A stretch of DNA of 64,000 bases, taken from Xanthomonas sp. DAR 80977 (GTDB taxonomy: Bacteria; Pseudomonadota; Gammaproteobacteria; Xanthomonadales; Xanthomonadaceae). Under the pieces are notes generated by a model. The model ran no database searches, had not been told where the DNA came from, and saw only the letters and a list, made by a program, of their open reading frames with translations. The stretch covers positions 3,169,001-3,233,000 of the forward strand of contig NZ_CP162487.1 of NCBI RefSeq assembly GCF_041240605.1. Reading direction: 5' to 3'. The number at the start of each line of letters is the position of its first letter. Position 1 is the stretch's first letter. The translations under genes and the position numbers were made by a program. Below, in pieces: positions 9,168 to 17,918 of the stretch.

Positions 9168-10460
9168 CTACAGCCGGTCGTCCACCGCCTCGCGCGGCCA
9201 GACCGACTTGACGTCGTAGACCACCAGGTTCGGCGTGCCCAGCGCACGGATCTGCGCGGCATCGAAGCCGCGGTACTCGTCGTGCGCCACCGCCAGCACC
9301 ACCGCGTCGTAGCGGCCGGGCGCCGGCGCCGGCCGCAGCTCGACCCCGCCGTGCTCGCGCGCCAGCTGCGGCTCGGCCCAGGGATCGCAGGCATCGACCT
9401 GCGCGCCGCTGGCGGCCAGGGCCTGCACCAGCTCCAGCGCGCGGCTGTTGCGCAGGTCCGGGCAGTTCTCCTTGAAGGTGACGCCGAGCACCAGGATCGT
9501 GGCCGCGGCCATCGGCACGCCCTTGCCCGCCAACAGCGCCTGCACACGCGCCGCGACGTGCGCGCCGACCCGGTTGTTGACCTGGCGCGCGGTGTGGATC
9601 AGGTCCGGGTGGTAGCCCATGCTCTCGGACTTGTGCAGCAGGTAGTACGGGTCCACGCCGATGCAGTGGCCGCCGACCAGCCCGGGGCGGAACGGCAGGA
9701 AGTTCCACTTGGTGCCGGCCGCCTCCAGCACGTCCTGGGTATCGATGCCGAGGCGGTCGAAGATCAGCGCCAGCTCGTTGACCAGGGCGATGTTGACGTC
9801 GCGCTGGATGTTCTCCACCACCTTGGCCGCCTCGGCCACGCGGATCGACGGCGCGCGCCAGGTGCCGGCGGCGATGATGCCCGCGTACAGCGCATCGACC
9901 GCGTCGGCGGCCGCGGCGCTGGAGCCGGAGGTGATCTTGCGGATGTCGGCCAGGCGCCGCTGGCGGTCGCCCGGATTGACCCGCTCCGGGCTGTAGCCGC
10001 AGTGGAAGTCTTCGTTGAAGCGCAGGCCCGAACCCTGTTCCAGCAACGGCACGCAGACCTCTTCGGTGGTGCCCGGATACACCGTGGATTCGTAGATCAC
10101 CAGGTCGCCGCGCTTGAGCACGCCGGCCAGCAGTTCGCTGGCCTGGCGCAGCGGCTGCAGGTCGGGCTGTTCGTAGGCGTCGATCGGGGTCGGCACGGTC
10201 ACGATGTAGACGTTGCGGTCGCGCAGCGCGGCCGCGTCGTCGCTGTAGCGCAGGTGCACGCCGCTGCGCAGTTCCTCCGGCTCCATCTCCAGGGTCTGAT
10301 CGTGGCCGTCGCGCAGTTGCGCCACGCGCTGCGCGTCGATGTCGTAGCCGAGCGTGTCGTGGCGCGCGCCGAAGGCCACCGCCAGCGGCAAGCCGACGTA
10401 GCCCAGGCCGATGACGGCGATGCGCAGTTGCGCGGGATCGAACACGAGATCGACGGGCAT
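9168..10460 (-). CDS. tviB: UDP-N-acetylhexosamine dehydrogenase (TviB/WbpO type)
   Basis: A 430-residue nucleotide-sugar dehydrogenase that oxidises C6 of a UDP-HexNAc in two NAD-dependent steps to the uronate, feeding capsule or O-antigen synthesis in the cytoplasm. The NAD-binding start IAVIGLGYVGLPLAVAFG is near residues 14-31; the central domain has GYSPERVNPGD; the catalytic Cys is in the GGHCIGVDPYYLL block near residue 262; the C-terminal domain has LGVTFKENCPDLRNS. The sequence matches the TviB/WbpO branch better than Ugd. The ATG at 10460 has a GAAAGGA a few bases upstream. No glycosyltransferases lie next to it, so it is an orphan copy or serves a locus elsewhere. The symbol is by similarity only. 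Confidence 0.87.
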   Translation of the reverse strand: MPVDLVFDPAQLRIAVIGLGYVGLPLAVAFGARHDTLGYDIDAQRVAQLRDGHDQTLEMEPEELRSGVHLRYSDDAAALRDRNVYIVTVPTPIDAYEQPDLQPLRQASELLAGVLKRGDLVIYESTVYPGTTEEVCVPLLEQGSGLRFNEDFHCGYSPERVNPGDRQRRLADIRKITSGSSAAAADAVDALYAGIIAAGTWRAPSIRVAEAAKVVENIQRDVNIALVNELALIFDRLGIDTQDVLEAAGTKWNFLPFRPGLVGGHCIGVDPYYLLHKSESMGYHPDLIHTARQVNNRVGAHVAARVQALLAGKGVPMAAATILVLGVTFKENCPDLRNSRALELVQALAASGAQVDACDPWAEPQLAREHGGVELRPAPAPGRYDAVVLAVAHDEYRGFDAAQIRALGTPNLVVYDVKSVWPREAVDDRL

Positions 10461-10768
10461 GCCGTTCCTTTCAGGGCGCCGCGACGGCGGCGTGGACCGT
10501 CGGCGCGGGTGGTCGCGGAAGTGCGGATGTCCGCGGCGCGGACCCGCGGCCATGGTAAGCGGCGTCGCGGCCCGCTCCAAGCCGGCGCCGTCTTCACGCA
10601 CGCCGTGTGCATGCTGTGCGCATCGCATCCGCCGCTGTCGGCATGTCGCGGTTCTTGCCGCCGCCGCGACACCGGTGTGACCTGGCCTTTACGCCGCACG
10701 TTCTACTGTGGCGAAGCGCCTCCGCGTAATTCCGGAACCAATCCCCCCAACCAACAGGAGATCTCGCC
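10461..10768. other. Intergenic region between tviB-like gene and small unknown gene
   Basis: A 308-bp divergent spacer. It must hold promoters for both flanking genes, but I see no convincing -35/-10 pair, operator or RNA structure. The last 20 bp carry an AGGAG eight bases before the GTG start at 10769. Confidence 0.5.
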
Positions 10769-11092
10769 GTGAGTCACGCTCCGTGCCTGCTCGTGGATGT
10801 CGAAGCCGAACTGGCGCATTGGAAGATGCTGCACGGGGAAGGCAAGCTGGGGCCGCAGTCCTTCAGCGAGCATGCGCGTTTGATCAAGATGGCCTGCGAC
10901 GTCTTCCTGCAACTGCCGCGCGAATCCAACGCGGTGCGCATGCAGCGCCTGCGCCAGCGCTACGACGCCGAACATCCGTGGCCGCGCATCGCCTGGAACG
11001 ACGCCGAAGCCCTGGTACTGGCCTGCTGGGCCAGGCTGGACGGCTCCGAACGGCGCGACACCCAGCCCGATCCAGCCCCTGCCCCCGCCTGA
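10769..11092 (+). CDS. Small conserved-looking protein of unknown function
   Basis: A 107-residue soluble protein that I do not recognise as a named family. It starts at GTG 10769, which is supported by AGGAG eight bases upstream. Residues 1-50 look helical and begin with LVDVEAELAHWKMLHGEG, the middle has ACDVFLQLPRESNAVRMQRLRQRY, and the tail is Pro/Ala-rich (DPAPAPA). There is no signal peptide, membrane segment or cysteine motif typical of metal binding. Codon use is strongly GC3-rich like its neighbours, supporting that it is real. A second short gene follows 19 bp later in the same direction, so the two probably form a small operon. Confidence 0.7.
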   Translation: MSHAPCLLVDVEAELAHWKMLHGEGKLGPQSFSEHARLIKMACDVFLQLPRESNAVRMQRLRQRYDAEHPWPRIAWNDAEALVLACWARLDGSERRDTQPDPAPAPA

Positions 11093-11111
11093 GCACCCCG
11101 GAGACACGTCC

Positions 11112-11288
11112 ATGCCGAGCACCTCCAACCGCGAGAATGCGGACAGTCCCCAGCAGCAGGGCCACACGCCCGACACCGTGCGCAACGACAAGGCGAAATG
11201 GAAGGACCGCGACCAGCCGGACAGCGATCCCGAGCGCAACCATGCCGATCCGGAACGCGACTACCCGCGGCCGGACGGCAGCGAATAG
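11112..11288 (+). CDS. Very small hydrophilic, probably disordered protein
   Basis: A 58-residue reading frame, ATG at 11112 to TAG at 11286-11288. It starts MPSTSNRENADSPQQQGH and continues with a run of Asp, Glu, Arg, Lys, Asn and Pro residues (KWKDRDQPDSDPERNHADPE), with no hydrophobic core, no Cys and almost no aliphatic residues. That composition suggests an intrinsically disordered protein like some stress-associated or hydrophilin-type peptides; I cannot name a family. It lies 19 bp after the 107-residue gene and has a weak GGAGA seven bases before the start. Codon third positions are GC-rich. Function unknown. Confidence 0.55.
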   Translation: MPSTSNRENADSPQQQGHTPDTVRNDKAKWKDRDQPDSDPERNHADPERDYPRPDGSE

Positions 11289-11423
11289 GCCGGCGCGGCA
11301 GGATCGGCGCAACGCCGGTCGCCGCAGGCAACGCGTCCCCGACAGCCGCGTGCCGCGCCTGTCGCCGGACCCCATGCAGCCCGCGCGGCGCGCTGCGACC
11401 GGCGCCGCCGGCCGTGCCAGCGC

Positions 11424-12404
11424 TCAGCGCAGGCTCGACCCGCGCACGATGCAGCGGCCGCTCAGCACCACCTTGCGCATCGGCAGGGTCGGCGCATTCA
11501 GCCGTTCCAGCAGCAGCGACATCGCGGTGCGGCCCATGTCTTCGACCGGCTGCTCGATCACGGTGATGCCGGGCTCGACCAGCTCGGTCCAGCTCTCGTT
11601 GTCGAAGCCGGCCAGGGCCAGGTCCTGCGGAATGCGCAGGCCGGCGCCGCGCGCGGCCTTCAGCGCGCCCATCAGCAGCAGGCTGTTGCTGGCCACCAGC
11701 GCCTCGGGGCGATCGGGCTGCGCCAGCCAGGCCTGCACCTCGTCGGTGGCCGCCTCCGCGCTCGGCGCCACCTCGCGGTAGCTCGGCGCCAGGCCATGCG
11801 CCTGCATCGCCGCCAGATAGCCGTCGCGGCGCTCGGCGGCGGTGCTGCTGGTCTTGCCGAACAGCCCGCCGATGCGGCGGAAGCCGCGCTCGGCCAAGTG
11901 CTCGATCAGGCTCGCCATCGCCGCGGCGTTGTCCAGCACCACGCTGTCGTGCACGCCGGCCTTGCCGGCGCGGTCGATCAGCACCACCGGGTAGTCGAAG
12001 CTCAGCTTGGGCAGCTGGTTCTGGGTGGTGCGGGTCGGCGCGAAGATCAGGCCGCTGACCCGTTCCTCCTGCATCAGTTGCAGGTACAGCGCCTCGCGCT
12101 GCGGATCCTCGTCGGTATTGCACAGGATCACGCGCATGCCGGCGCGATAGGCCACGTCCTCGACCGCGCCGATCGCCGCGGTGAAGAACGGGTTGCGGAT
12201 GTCGGCCACGATCAGCCCGACGATCCCCGAATGCTGCGAGCGCAGGCGCCGCGCCATCAGGTTGGGCCGGTAGCCGGTCTCGCGCACCGCCGCCTCGACC
12301 CGTGCCCGCACATCCTCGCTGACCGGGCCGTGGCCCAGCGCGCGCGACACGGTCGAGGTCGACACCCCGGCCACCCGCGCCACGTCATGGATGCTGACCG
12401 TCAC
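11424..12404 (-). CDS. fruR: LacI-family regulator of fructose operon, FruR
   Basis: A 326-residue LacI/GalR-type regulator. The start is taken as GTG at 12404, giving MTVSIHDVARVAGVSTSTVS, a helix-turn-helix at the very N-terminus as the family requires, with a GGGA a few bases upstream; a longer open frame upstream adds only non-conserved sequence. The hinge and core follow (YRPNLMARRLRSQHSGIVGL, then a periplasmic-binding-protein-like sugar domain to the C-terminus with DLALAGFDNESWTELVEPGI). It is divergent from fruB, and operator-like palindromes lie at both ends of the spacer, one immediately upstream of its own start codon. By position and family it should bind a fructose phosphate and control fruBKA and itself; the effector is inferred. 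Confidence 0.88.
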   Translation of the reverse strand: MTVSIHDVARVAGVSTSTVSRALGHGPVSEDVRARVEAAVRETGYRPNLMARRLRSQHSGIVGLIVADIRNPFFTAAIGAVEDVAYRAGMRVILCNTDEDPQREALYLQLMQEERVSGLIFAPTRTTQNQLPKLSFDYPVVLIDRAGKAGVHDSVVLDNAAAMASLIEHLAERGFRRIGGLFGKTSSTAAERRDGYLAAMQAHGLAPSYREVAPSAEAATDEVQAWLAQPDRPEALVASNSLLLMGALKAARGAGLRIPQDLALAGFDNESWTELVEPGITVIEQPVEDMGRTAMSLLLERLNAPTLPMRKVVLSGRCIVRGSSLR

Positions 12405-12405
12405 T

Positions 12406-12417
12406 GGCAACGTTCCC
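12406..12417. promoter_or_regulatory. Imperfect FruR operator at fruR start
   Basis: The 12-bp GGCAACGTTCCC is an inverted repeat around a central CG with one mismatched pair. It shares AACGTTCCC with the perfect palindrome at 12513-12528. Central CG symmetry is typical of LacI-family sites. It lies directly upstream of the fruR GTG and includes its Shine-Dalgarno, so binding would autoregulate fruR. Binding is inferred. Confidence 0.6.
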
Positions 12418-12488
12418 GCAAAATTCCCACTGCAACCCCCTTCCAAGTGGCCGGATTCGATAGTAGCACCAGCATTTCCCGAATAAAT

Positions 12489-12501
12489 TGTGCAGTGCAC
12501 A
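12489..12501. promoter_or_regulatory. Perfect 13-bp inverted repeat in fruR-fruB spacer
   Basis: TGTGCAGTGCACA is perfectly symmetrical around its central G. It lies immediately upstream of the likely fruB -35 element. The outer TGTG...CACA resembles a Crp/Clp half-site pair, but the spacing is too short for the TGTGA-N6-TCACA consensus, so a Clp role is doubtful. Another regulator or chance are the alternatives. Confidence 0.35.
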
Positions 12502-12502
12502 T

Positions 12503-12532
12503 TGACGTGGCCGTGGGAACGTTCCCACACTG
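12503..12532 (+). promoter_or_regulatory. Candidate fruB promoter
   Basis: TTGACG at 12503-12508 is a good -35 element; an 18-bp spacer leads to a weak CACACT at 12527-12532. The perfect operator palindrome 12513-12528 fills the spacer, the arrangement expected for repression. The -10 match is poor, so the start point is uncertain. Confidence 0.45.
12513..12528. promoter_or_regulatory. Perfect palindromic operator upstream of fruB
   Basis: GTGGGAACGTTCCCAC is a perfect 16-bp palindrome centred on CG, 42 bp before the fruB start. Its core GGGAACGTTCCC is shared with the imperfect copy at the fruR start. As the regulator gene is adjacent and divergent and of the LacI family, FruR is the obvious ligand. 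Confidence 0.7.
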
Positions 12533-12570
12533 CGCCCACTCGCCGTCCCAGACCCCGAAGGATGTCCCGC

Positions 12571-15081
12571 GTGACCCAGACGAATCCCACCGTATTGGTC
12601 GCCAGCGAACTGGTCCGCGTCAATGTCCAGGCCCGCGACAAAGCCGACGCCATCGCCCAGGCCGCGCAGCTGCTGGTCGCCGCCGGCTGCGTGCCGCCGG
12701 CCTACGAGGCCAGCATGCTGCGCCGCGAAGCCCTGGCCAACACCTTCCTCGGCCACGGCGTGGCGATCCCGCACTGCACCGGCGAGGACCGCCACCTGGT
12801 CCAGCGCGACGGCATCGCGGTGCTGCAGCTGCGCGACGGGGTGGAATGGAATCCCGGCCAGGTCACCCACCTGGTGGTCGCCATCGCCGCGCAGTCCGAT
12901 ACCCACATCACCCTGCTGCGGCGCCTGACCCGGCTGATCCAGGACCAGCCGCGGCTGGACGCGCTGTTCGCCAGCGACGACCCGCAGGCGATCGTCGACG
13001 CGCTGAGCCAGGATCCGGCCGCCGCCGCGAGCGGCGCTCCGGTCGCCGACCTCGGCGAGCGCTTCGACTGGACCGTCGCCTACCCCACCGGCCTGCATGC
13101 GCGTCCGGCCACGCGCTGGGTGGAAACCGCGCGCGGTTTCGCCGCCAGGATCCAGGTGCGCGCCGGCGAGCAGACCGGCGATGCCAAGAACCTGGTGTCG
13201 CTGCTGCAACTGGGCCTGCATGCCGGCGACACGGTGACCATCTCGGCCGACGGCCAGGACGCCGCCGCGGCGCTGGCGCGGCTGCGCGGCGTCATCGACG
13301 GGCTGACCGCGCAGGAGAAAGCCGACGCGCAGGCCGCCGCGCAGCGCCGCGCCGCGCCGGTCGCCGGCTGGACCCCGCCGCAGGCGCAGCCGGCCATCGT
13401 CGGCATCGGCGCCAGCCCCGGCCTGGCGATCGGCGTGGTGCACAAGCTGGCCGGCAACGACGGCCCGGTGCCGGACGCGCCGGTGCCGCTCAGCGACGGC
13501 GGTGCGCTGCTGCACGACGCCTTGCTGCGCACCCGCCAGCAACTGCAGGCGATCGAGGACGACACCCGGCGCCGGCTCGGCGCCGGCGACGCGGCGATCT
13601 TCCGCGCCCAGGCCGAACTGCTCAATGACACCGACCTGATCACCCTGGCCTGCCAGCTTATGGTCGAGGGCCACGGCGTGGCCTGGTCCTGGCAGCAGGC
13701 GGTCGAGCGCATGGCCAACAAGCTGTCGGCGCTGGGCAACGCGGTGCTGGCCGGGCGCGCCAGCGACCTGCGCGACGTCGGCCGCCGGGTGCTGACCCAG
13801 ATCGACCCGAGCCTGGCCAGCGGCAGCCTGGAGCACCTGCCCGAGCGCCCCTGCATCCTGCTCGCCAGCGACCTGTCGCCGTCGGACACCGCGCACCTGG
13901 ACACCAGCCGCGTGCTCGGCCTGGCCACCGCGCTGGGCGGGCCGACCTCGCATACCGCGATCCTGTCGCGCACCCTGGGCCTGCCGGCGCTGGTCGCCGG
14001 CGGCGCCGACCTGCTCGACCTGGACGACGGCGCCACCGTGATCGTCGACGGCAACAGCGGCCGCCTGTACCTGGCGCCGTCGGAGGCCGACCTGGCCTCG
14101 GCGCGCGCCTACATCGAGGACCAGCGCCAGCTGCGCGAGCGCGAGGCCGAACAGCGCAACCAGCCGGCGCAGACCCAGGACGGCCATCGCGTCGAGATCG
14201 GCGCCAACGTCAACCTGCCCGAGCAGGTGCCGCTGGCGCTGGCGCAGGGCGCCGAGAGCGTGGGCCTGATGCGCACCGAGTTCCTGTTCCTGGAGCGCGG
14301 CAGCACGCCCAGCGAGGACGAGCAGTACGCCACCTACATGGCGATGGCCAAGGCGCTGGACGGGCGTTCGCTGATCGTGCGCGCGCTGGACATCGGCGGC
14401 GACAAGCAGGTCGCGCACCTGAACCTGCCGCGCGAGGACAACCCGTTCCTGGGCGTGCGCGGCGCGCGCCTGCTGCTGCGCCGCGCCGACCTGCTGCAAC
14501 CGCAGCTGCGCGCGCTGTACCGCGCGGCCAGGGACGGCGCCAAGCTGGCGATCATGTTCCCGATGATCACCTCGGCGGCGGAGATCGTCGCGCTGCGCGC
14601 CGAGTGCGAGCGCCTGCGCGCCGAGCTTGAGGCGCCGGAGGTGCCGCTGGGGATCATGATCGAAGTGCCGGCCGCGGCGATCCAGGCCGACGCGCTGGCG
14701 CGGCATGCCGACTTCTTCTCGATCGGCACCAACGACCTGACCCAGTACACCCTGGCGATCGACCGGCAGAACCCGGACCTGGCCGCCGAGGCCGACAGCC
14801 TGCACCCGGCGGTGCTGCGGCTGATCCGCACCACGGTCGAGGGCGCGGCGCGCCACGGGCGCTGGGTCGGCGTGTGCGGCGGCCTGGCCGGCGACGCGTT
14901 CGGCGCGGCGCTGCTGACCGGGCTGGGCGTGCACGAACTGTCGATGACCCCCAACGACGTGCCGGCGGTGAAGGCGCGCCTGCGCGGCAGCCGCCTGGAC
15001 GCGCTGCAGGCGCTGGCGCAGCGCGCGCTGGACTGCGAGAGCGCGGCCGACGTGCGCGCGCTGGACGGAGCCGGCGCATGA
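12571..15081 (+). CDS. fruB: PTS multiphosphoryl transfer protein FruB (IIA-HPr-EI fusion)
   Basis: A cytoplasmic three-domain PTS protein of 836 residues that passes phosphate from PEP to FruA. Order: IIA-fructose (1-150, phospho-His68 in GHGVAIPH), HPr (about 165-250, phospho-His176 in TGLHARPA) and enzyme I (about 270-836, phospho-His461 in GGPTSHTAI, PEP-site LMRTEFLFLERG, GIMIEVPAAA, and the catalytic Cys in GVCGGLAGD). All active residues are present, so a separate EI or HPr is not required for fructose. GTG 12571 is preferred because GAAGGA ends eight bases before it; an ATG at 12562 overlaps that Shine-Dalgarno and would add three residues. The stop overlaps the fruK start (ATGA). This domain order is the known FruB of xanthomonads. 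Confidence 0.95.
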   Translation: MTQTNPTVLVASELVRVNVQARDKADAIAQAAQLLVAAGCVPPAYEASMLRREALANTFLGHGVAIPHCTGEDRHLVQRDGIAVLQLRDGVEWNPGQVTHLVVAIAAQSDTHITLLRRLTRLIQDQPRLDALFASDDPQAIVDALSQDPAAAASGAPVADLGERFDWTVAYPTGLHARPATRWVETARGFAARIQVRAGEQTGDAKNLVSLLQLGLHAGDTVTISADGQDAAAALARLRGVIDGLTAQEKADAQAAAQRRAAPVAGWTPPQAQPAIVGIGASPGLAIGVVHKLAGNDGPVPDAPVPLSDGGALLHDALLRTRQQLQAIEDDTRRRLGAGDAAIFRAQAELLNDTDLITLACQLMVEGHGVAWSWQQAVERMANKLSALGNAVLAGRASDLRDVGRRVLTQIDPSLASGSLEHLPERPCILLASDLSPSDTAHLDTSRVLGLATALGGPTSHTAILSRTLGLPALVAGGADLLDLDDGATVIVDGNSGRLYLAPSEADLASARAYIEDQRQLREREAEQRNQPAQTQDGHRVEIGANVNLPEQVPLALAQGAESVGLMRTEFLFLERGSTPSEDEQYATYMAMAKALDGRSLIVRALDIGGDKQVAHLNLPREDNPFLGVRGARLLLRRADLLQPQLRALYRAARDGAKLAIMFPMITSAAEIVALRAECERLRAELEAPEVPLGIMIEVPAAAIQADALARHADFFSIGTNDLTQYTLAIDRQNPDLAAEADSLHPAVLRLIRTTVEGAARHGRWVGVCGGLAGDAFGAALLTGLGVHELSMTPNDVPAVKARLRGSRLDALQALAQRALDCESAADVRALDGAGA

Positions 15082-16031
15082 GCGTGCAGGCCGTCAGCGT
15101 CAGCCTGAACCCGGCGATCGACCTGACCGTGGCGATCGACCGGCTGCAGCCCGGCCAGGTGCATCGCGCACGCGGCGCGCATGCCATCGCCGGCGGCAAG
15201 GGCATCAACGTCGCCGCCTGCCTGGCCGACGCCGGCGTGGCGACCGCCGCGCTCGGCGTGCTCGGCGCCGGCAACGCGCACCTGTTCGAGACCCTGTTCG
15301 CCGCGCGCGGCATCGACGACCGCTGCCTGCGCGTGCCCGGCGACACCCGCACCAACCTCAAACTGGTCGCCGCCGACAGCGGCGACACCACCGACATCAA
15401 CCTGCCCGGCCTGCCGCTGGGCGCGGCCGAGTTGCAGGCGGTCGGCGCGCGCCTGGCCGAGCTGCTGCGCCCGGACCTGCCGGTGGTGCTGACCGGCAGC
15501 CTGCCGGCCGGCCTGGCCGCCGACAGCTGGCGCACGCTGCAGGCGCAGGCCGCCGCCGCCGGCGCGCGGGTGCTGCTGGACACCAGCGGCACGCCGCTGC
15601 GCGCCGCGCTGGCCGCGCCGCGCGCGCAGCTGCCGTTCGCGATCAAGCCCAACCGCCACGAACTGGAGGACTGGGCCGGCACCCCGCTGCGCGACACCGC
15701 CGCGGTCCTGGCGGCGGCGCGCGCGCTGCTGGCCAGCGGCATCGCCCTGGTGGCGGTGTCGCTGGGCACCGACGGCGCGCTGTTCGTGCGCGGCGAGCAG
15801 GCGCTGCTGGCGCGGCCGCCGCAGCTGGCCGGCGGCAGCAGCGTCGGCGCCGGCGATGCGATGGTCGCCGGCCTGGTCGCGGCGCTGCTGGCCGAGGCCG
15901 ACCTGGCCACCTGCGCGCGCCAGGCCACCGCCTTCGCCGTGGCCACGCTGGGCAGCGGCGAGGCACGCCGGCTGCCGCGCGAACAGGTCGCCGGCATCGC
16001 CGCCGCGGTCCGCATCGAGGCGCTGCAGTGA
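15078..16031 (+). CDS. fruK: 1-phosphofructokinase FruK
   Basis: A 317-residue PfkB-family sugar kinase that phosphorylates fructose 1-phosphate with ATP to fructose 1,6-bisphosphate in the cytoplasm. The N-terminus [20 protein letters not shown] is typical of 1-phosphofructokinase; PfkB signature 1 is seen as [16 protein letters not shown] (about residues 37-52), phosphate-binding TNLKLV near 93, and signature 2 as [18 protein letters not shown] around 254-271 with the catalytic Asp in GAGD. It starts inside the fruB stop codon (ATGA), so the two are translationally coupled, and it is followed 67 bp later by fruA. Confidence 0.95.
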   Translation: MSVQAVSVSLNPAIDLTVAIDRLQPGQVHRARGAHAIAGGKGINVAACLADAGVATAALGVLGAGNAHLFETLFAARGIDDRCLRVPGDTRTNLKLVAADSGDTTDINLPGLPLGAAELQAVGARLAELLRPDLPVVLTGSLPAGLAADSWRTLQAQAAAAGARVLLDTSGTPLRAALAAPRAQLPFAIKPNRHELEDWAGTPLRDTAAVLAAARALLASGIALVAVSLGTDGALFVRGEQALLARPPQLAGGSSVGAGDAMVAGLVAALLAEADLATCARQATAFAVATLGSGEARRLPREQVAGIAAAVRIEALQ

Positions 16032-16098
16032 CCTCCACCCCGAACCACCCGCCGTCGCCATTCCGCGCGTCGGCCCCCTGCGTCCATCGGGAGCAAGC

Positions 16099-17826
16099 AT
16101 GAATCCTATCTTCGTGGTGATCGTCGCCGGCGAGCGCAGCACCGAGGCCGTCCTCGCCGCCGAAGCGCTGCGCCATGCGGCCAGCGCGGGCGGCGCGGTA
16201 CTGCACGCCGAGGTGCGCACGCCGCAGGGCGTGATCGCCCCATTGGACCTGGCCGCCGCCGGCAGCGCCGCGGCGCTGCTGCTGGTCGGCGACGGCGATG
16301 CCGACGCGGCGCGCTTCGCCGGCGCCGCGCCGGTGCGTGCCAGCCTGGACGCGGTACTCGACGACGCCGCCGGCGTGCTCGCACCGCTGCTGGCCGCGGC
16401 CAGCGCGGCGCAGGCGAGCGGCGCCGCCACCGCCACGACGGCGGACGGCGCCAAGCGCATCGTCGCCGTGACCTCCTGCCCCACCGGCATCGCCCACACC
16501 TTCATGGCCGCCGAAGGCCTGCAGCAGGCGGCCACGACCCTGGGTCACCAGATCCGGGTGGAAACGCAGGGTTCGGTCGGCGCGCAGGACACGCTCAGCG
16601 ACGCCGAGATCGCCGAGGCCGACCTGGTGCTGATCGCCGCCGACCGCGAGGTGGACCTGTCCCGCTTCGGCGGCAAGCGCCTGTTCAAGAGCGGCACCAA
16701 GCCGGCGATCAACGACGGCCCCGGGCTGATCCGCAAGGCGCTGGCCGAGGCCGGCGTGCATGCGGCCAGCGGCAATGGCGCGACGCCGGCGAGCAGCGAG
16801 CGCGGCAAGTCGGCCGGCCCGTACAAGCACCTGATGACCGGCGTGTCGTTCATGCTGCCGTTCGTCACCGCCGGCGGCCTGCTGATCGCGCTGGCGTTCG
16901 CGCTGGGCGGCATCTACGCCTTCGACGACGCGCACAAGGGCACCCTGGCCTGGTCGCTGTTCCAGATCGGCGCCAAGGCCGGCTTCACCCTGATGGTGCC
17001 GGCGCTGGCCGGCTACATCGCCTATTCCATCGCCGACCGCCCCGGCATCGCCCCCGGCATGATCGGCGGCATGGTCGCGGCCAACCTCGGCGCCGGCTTC
17101 ATCGGCGGCATCTTCGCCGGCTTCATCGCCGGCTACGGCGTGGCCGCGCTGAACCGCGCGATCAAGCTGCCGCGCACCCTGGAAGGGCTGAAGCCGGTGC
17201 TGATCCTGCCGGTGCTGGGCACCTTGCTGGTCGGCCTGACCATGCTGTACGTGGTCGGCCAGCCGGTCGCCGAAGCGCTGGCCTGGCTCACCGACTGGCT
17301 GCGCGGCATGCAGGGCAGCAGCGCGGTGCTGCTGGGCCTGCTGCTGGGCGCGATGATGGCCTTCGACATGGGCGGACCGGTCAACAAGGCCGCCTATGCG
17401 TTCTCGACCGGCCTGATCGCCAGCCAGGTGTACACGCCGATGGCCGCGGCGATGGTCGCCGGCATGACCCCGCCGCTGGGCATCGCCCTGGCCACCTGGG
17501 TGTTCCGCAACCGCTTCACCCGCGAGGAACGCGGCACCAGCGCCGCCACCGGCGTGCTCGGCCTGGCCTTCGTCACCGAGGGCGCGATCCCGTACGCGGC
17601 GCGCGACCCGCTGCGCACCATCCCGGCGCTGATGCTGGGCTCGGCGCTGGCCGGCGCGATCTCGATGGCCGCCGGCGCCGAACTGAAGGTGCCGCACGGC
17701 GGCGTGTTCGTGCTGCCGATCCCCAATGCGGTGACCCACCTGGGCATGTACCTGATCGCCCTGATCGCCGGCACCGCGCTGACCGCGCTGGCCCTGCGCG
17801 TGCTGAAGAAGCCGGTCGCCGAATAA
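16099..17826 (+). CDS. fruA: PTS fructose transporter subunit IIBC, FruA
   Basis: The 575-residue inner-membrane fructose permease, which imports fructose and phosphorylates it at C1. It has a degenerate IIB' domain (1-100, no active Cys), a functional IIB domain with phospho-Cys127 in [18 protein letters not shown], and a IIC domain from about residue 235 to the end with eight or more hydrophobic segments ([74 protein letters not shown]). This B'BC order is standard for FruA of gammaproteobacteria. The ATG at 16099 has GGGAG six bases upstream. It is third in the fruBKA operon, 92 bp before the porin gene. Confidence 0.95.
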   Translation: MNPIFVVIVAGERSTEAVLAAEALRHAASAGGAVLHAEVRTPQGVIAPLDLAAAGSAAALLLVGDGDADAARFAGAAPVRASLDAVLDDAAGVLAPLLAAASAAQASGAATATTADGAKRIVAVTSCPTGIAHTFMAAEGLQQAATTLGHQIRVETQGSVGAQDTLSDAEIAEADLVLIAADREVDLSRFGGKRLFKSGTKPAINDGPGLIRKALAEAGVHAASGNGATPASSERGKSAGPYKHLMTGVSFMLPFVTAGGLLIALAFALGGIYAFDDAHKGTLAWSLFQIGAKAGFTLMVPALAGYIAYSIADRPGIAPGMIGGMVAANLGAGFIGGIFAGFIAGYGVAALNRAIKLPRTLEGLKPVLILPVLGTLLVGLTMLYVVGQPVAEALAWLTDWLRGMQGSSAVLLGLLLGAMMAFDMGGPVNKAAYAFSTGLIASQVYTPMAAAMVAGMTPPLGIALATWVFRNRFTREERGTSAATGVLGLAFVTEGAIPYAARDPLRTIPALMLGSALAGAISMAAGAELKVPHGGVFVLPIPNAVTHLGMYLIALIAGTALTALALRVLKKPVAE

Positions 17827-17918
17827 GCAACGCGCCGGCGCGCCGCCGGGGGCGATGTCCCCTCCCCCCGTCGTCCACGGCGGCGCGCCGGCCTCCCCAC
17901 ACCCCAGGAGTCCCTGCC

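Noticed and set aside
6895..9708. A 937-codon minus-strand frame covering the GNAT and the region opposite or within the glutamate-synthase-like gene.
   Set aside because: Only the last 175 codons are protein-like (the GNAT); the rest is an out-of-frame copy of the glutamate-synthase-like gene, so it is not a fusion protein.
12489..12501. TGTGCAGTGCACA as a Clp (CRP-like) site.
   Set aside because: The spacing between TGTG and CACA is too short for TGTGA-N6-TCACA; kept only as an unexplained inverted repeat.
12385..14934. An 849-codon minus-strand frame opposite fruB.
   Set aside because: fruB carries all PTS active sites in the plus strand; the antisense frame has no domain.
15643..17739. 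A 698-codon minus-strand frame opposite fruK/fruA.
   Set aside because: Shadow frame; sequence is Gly/Gln/Arg/His-rich without any known motif.
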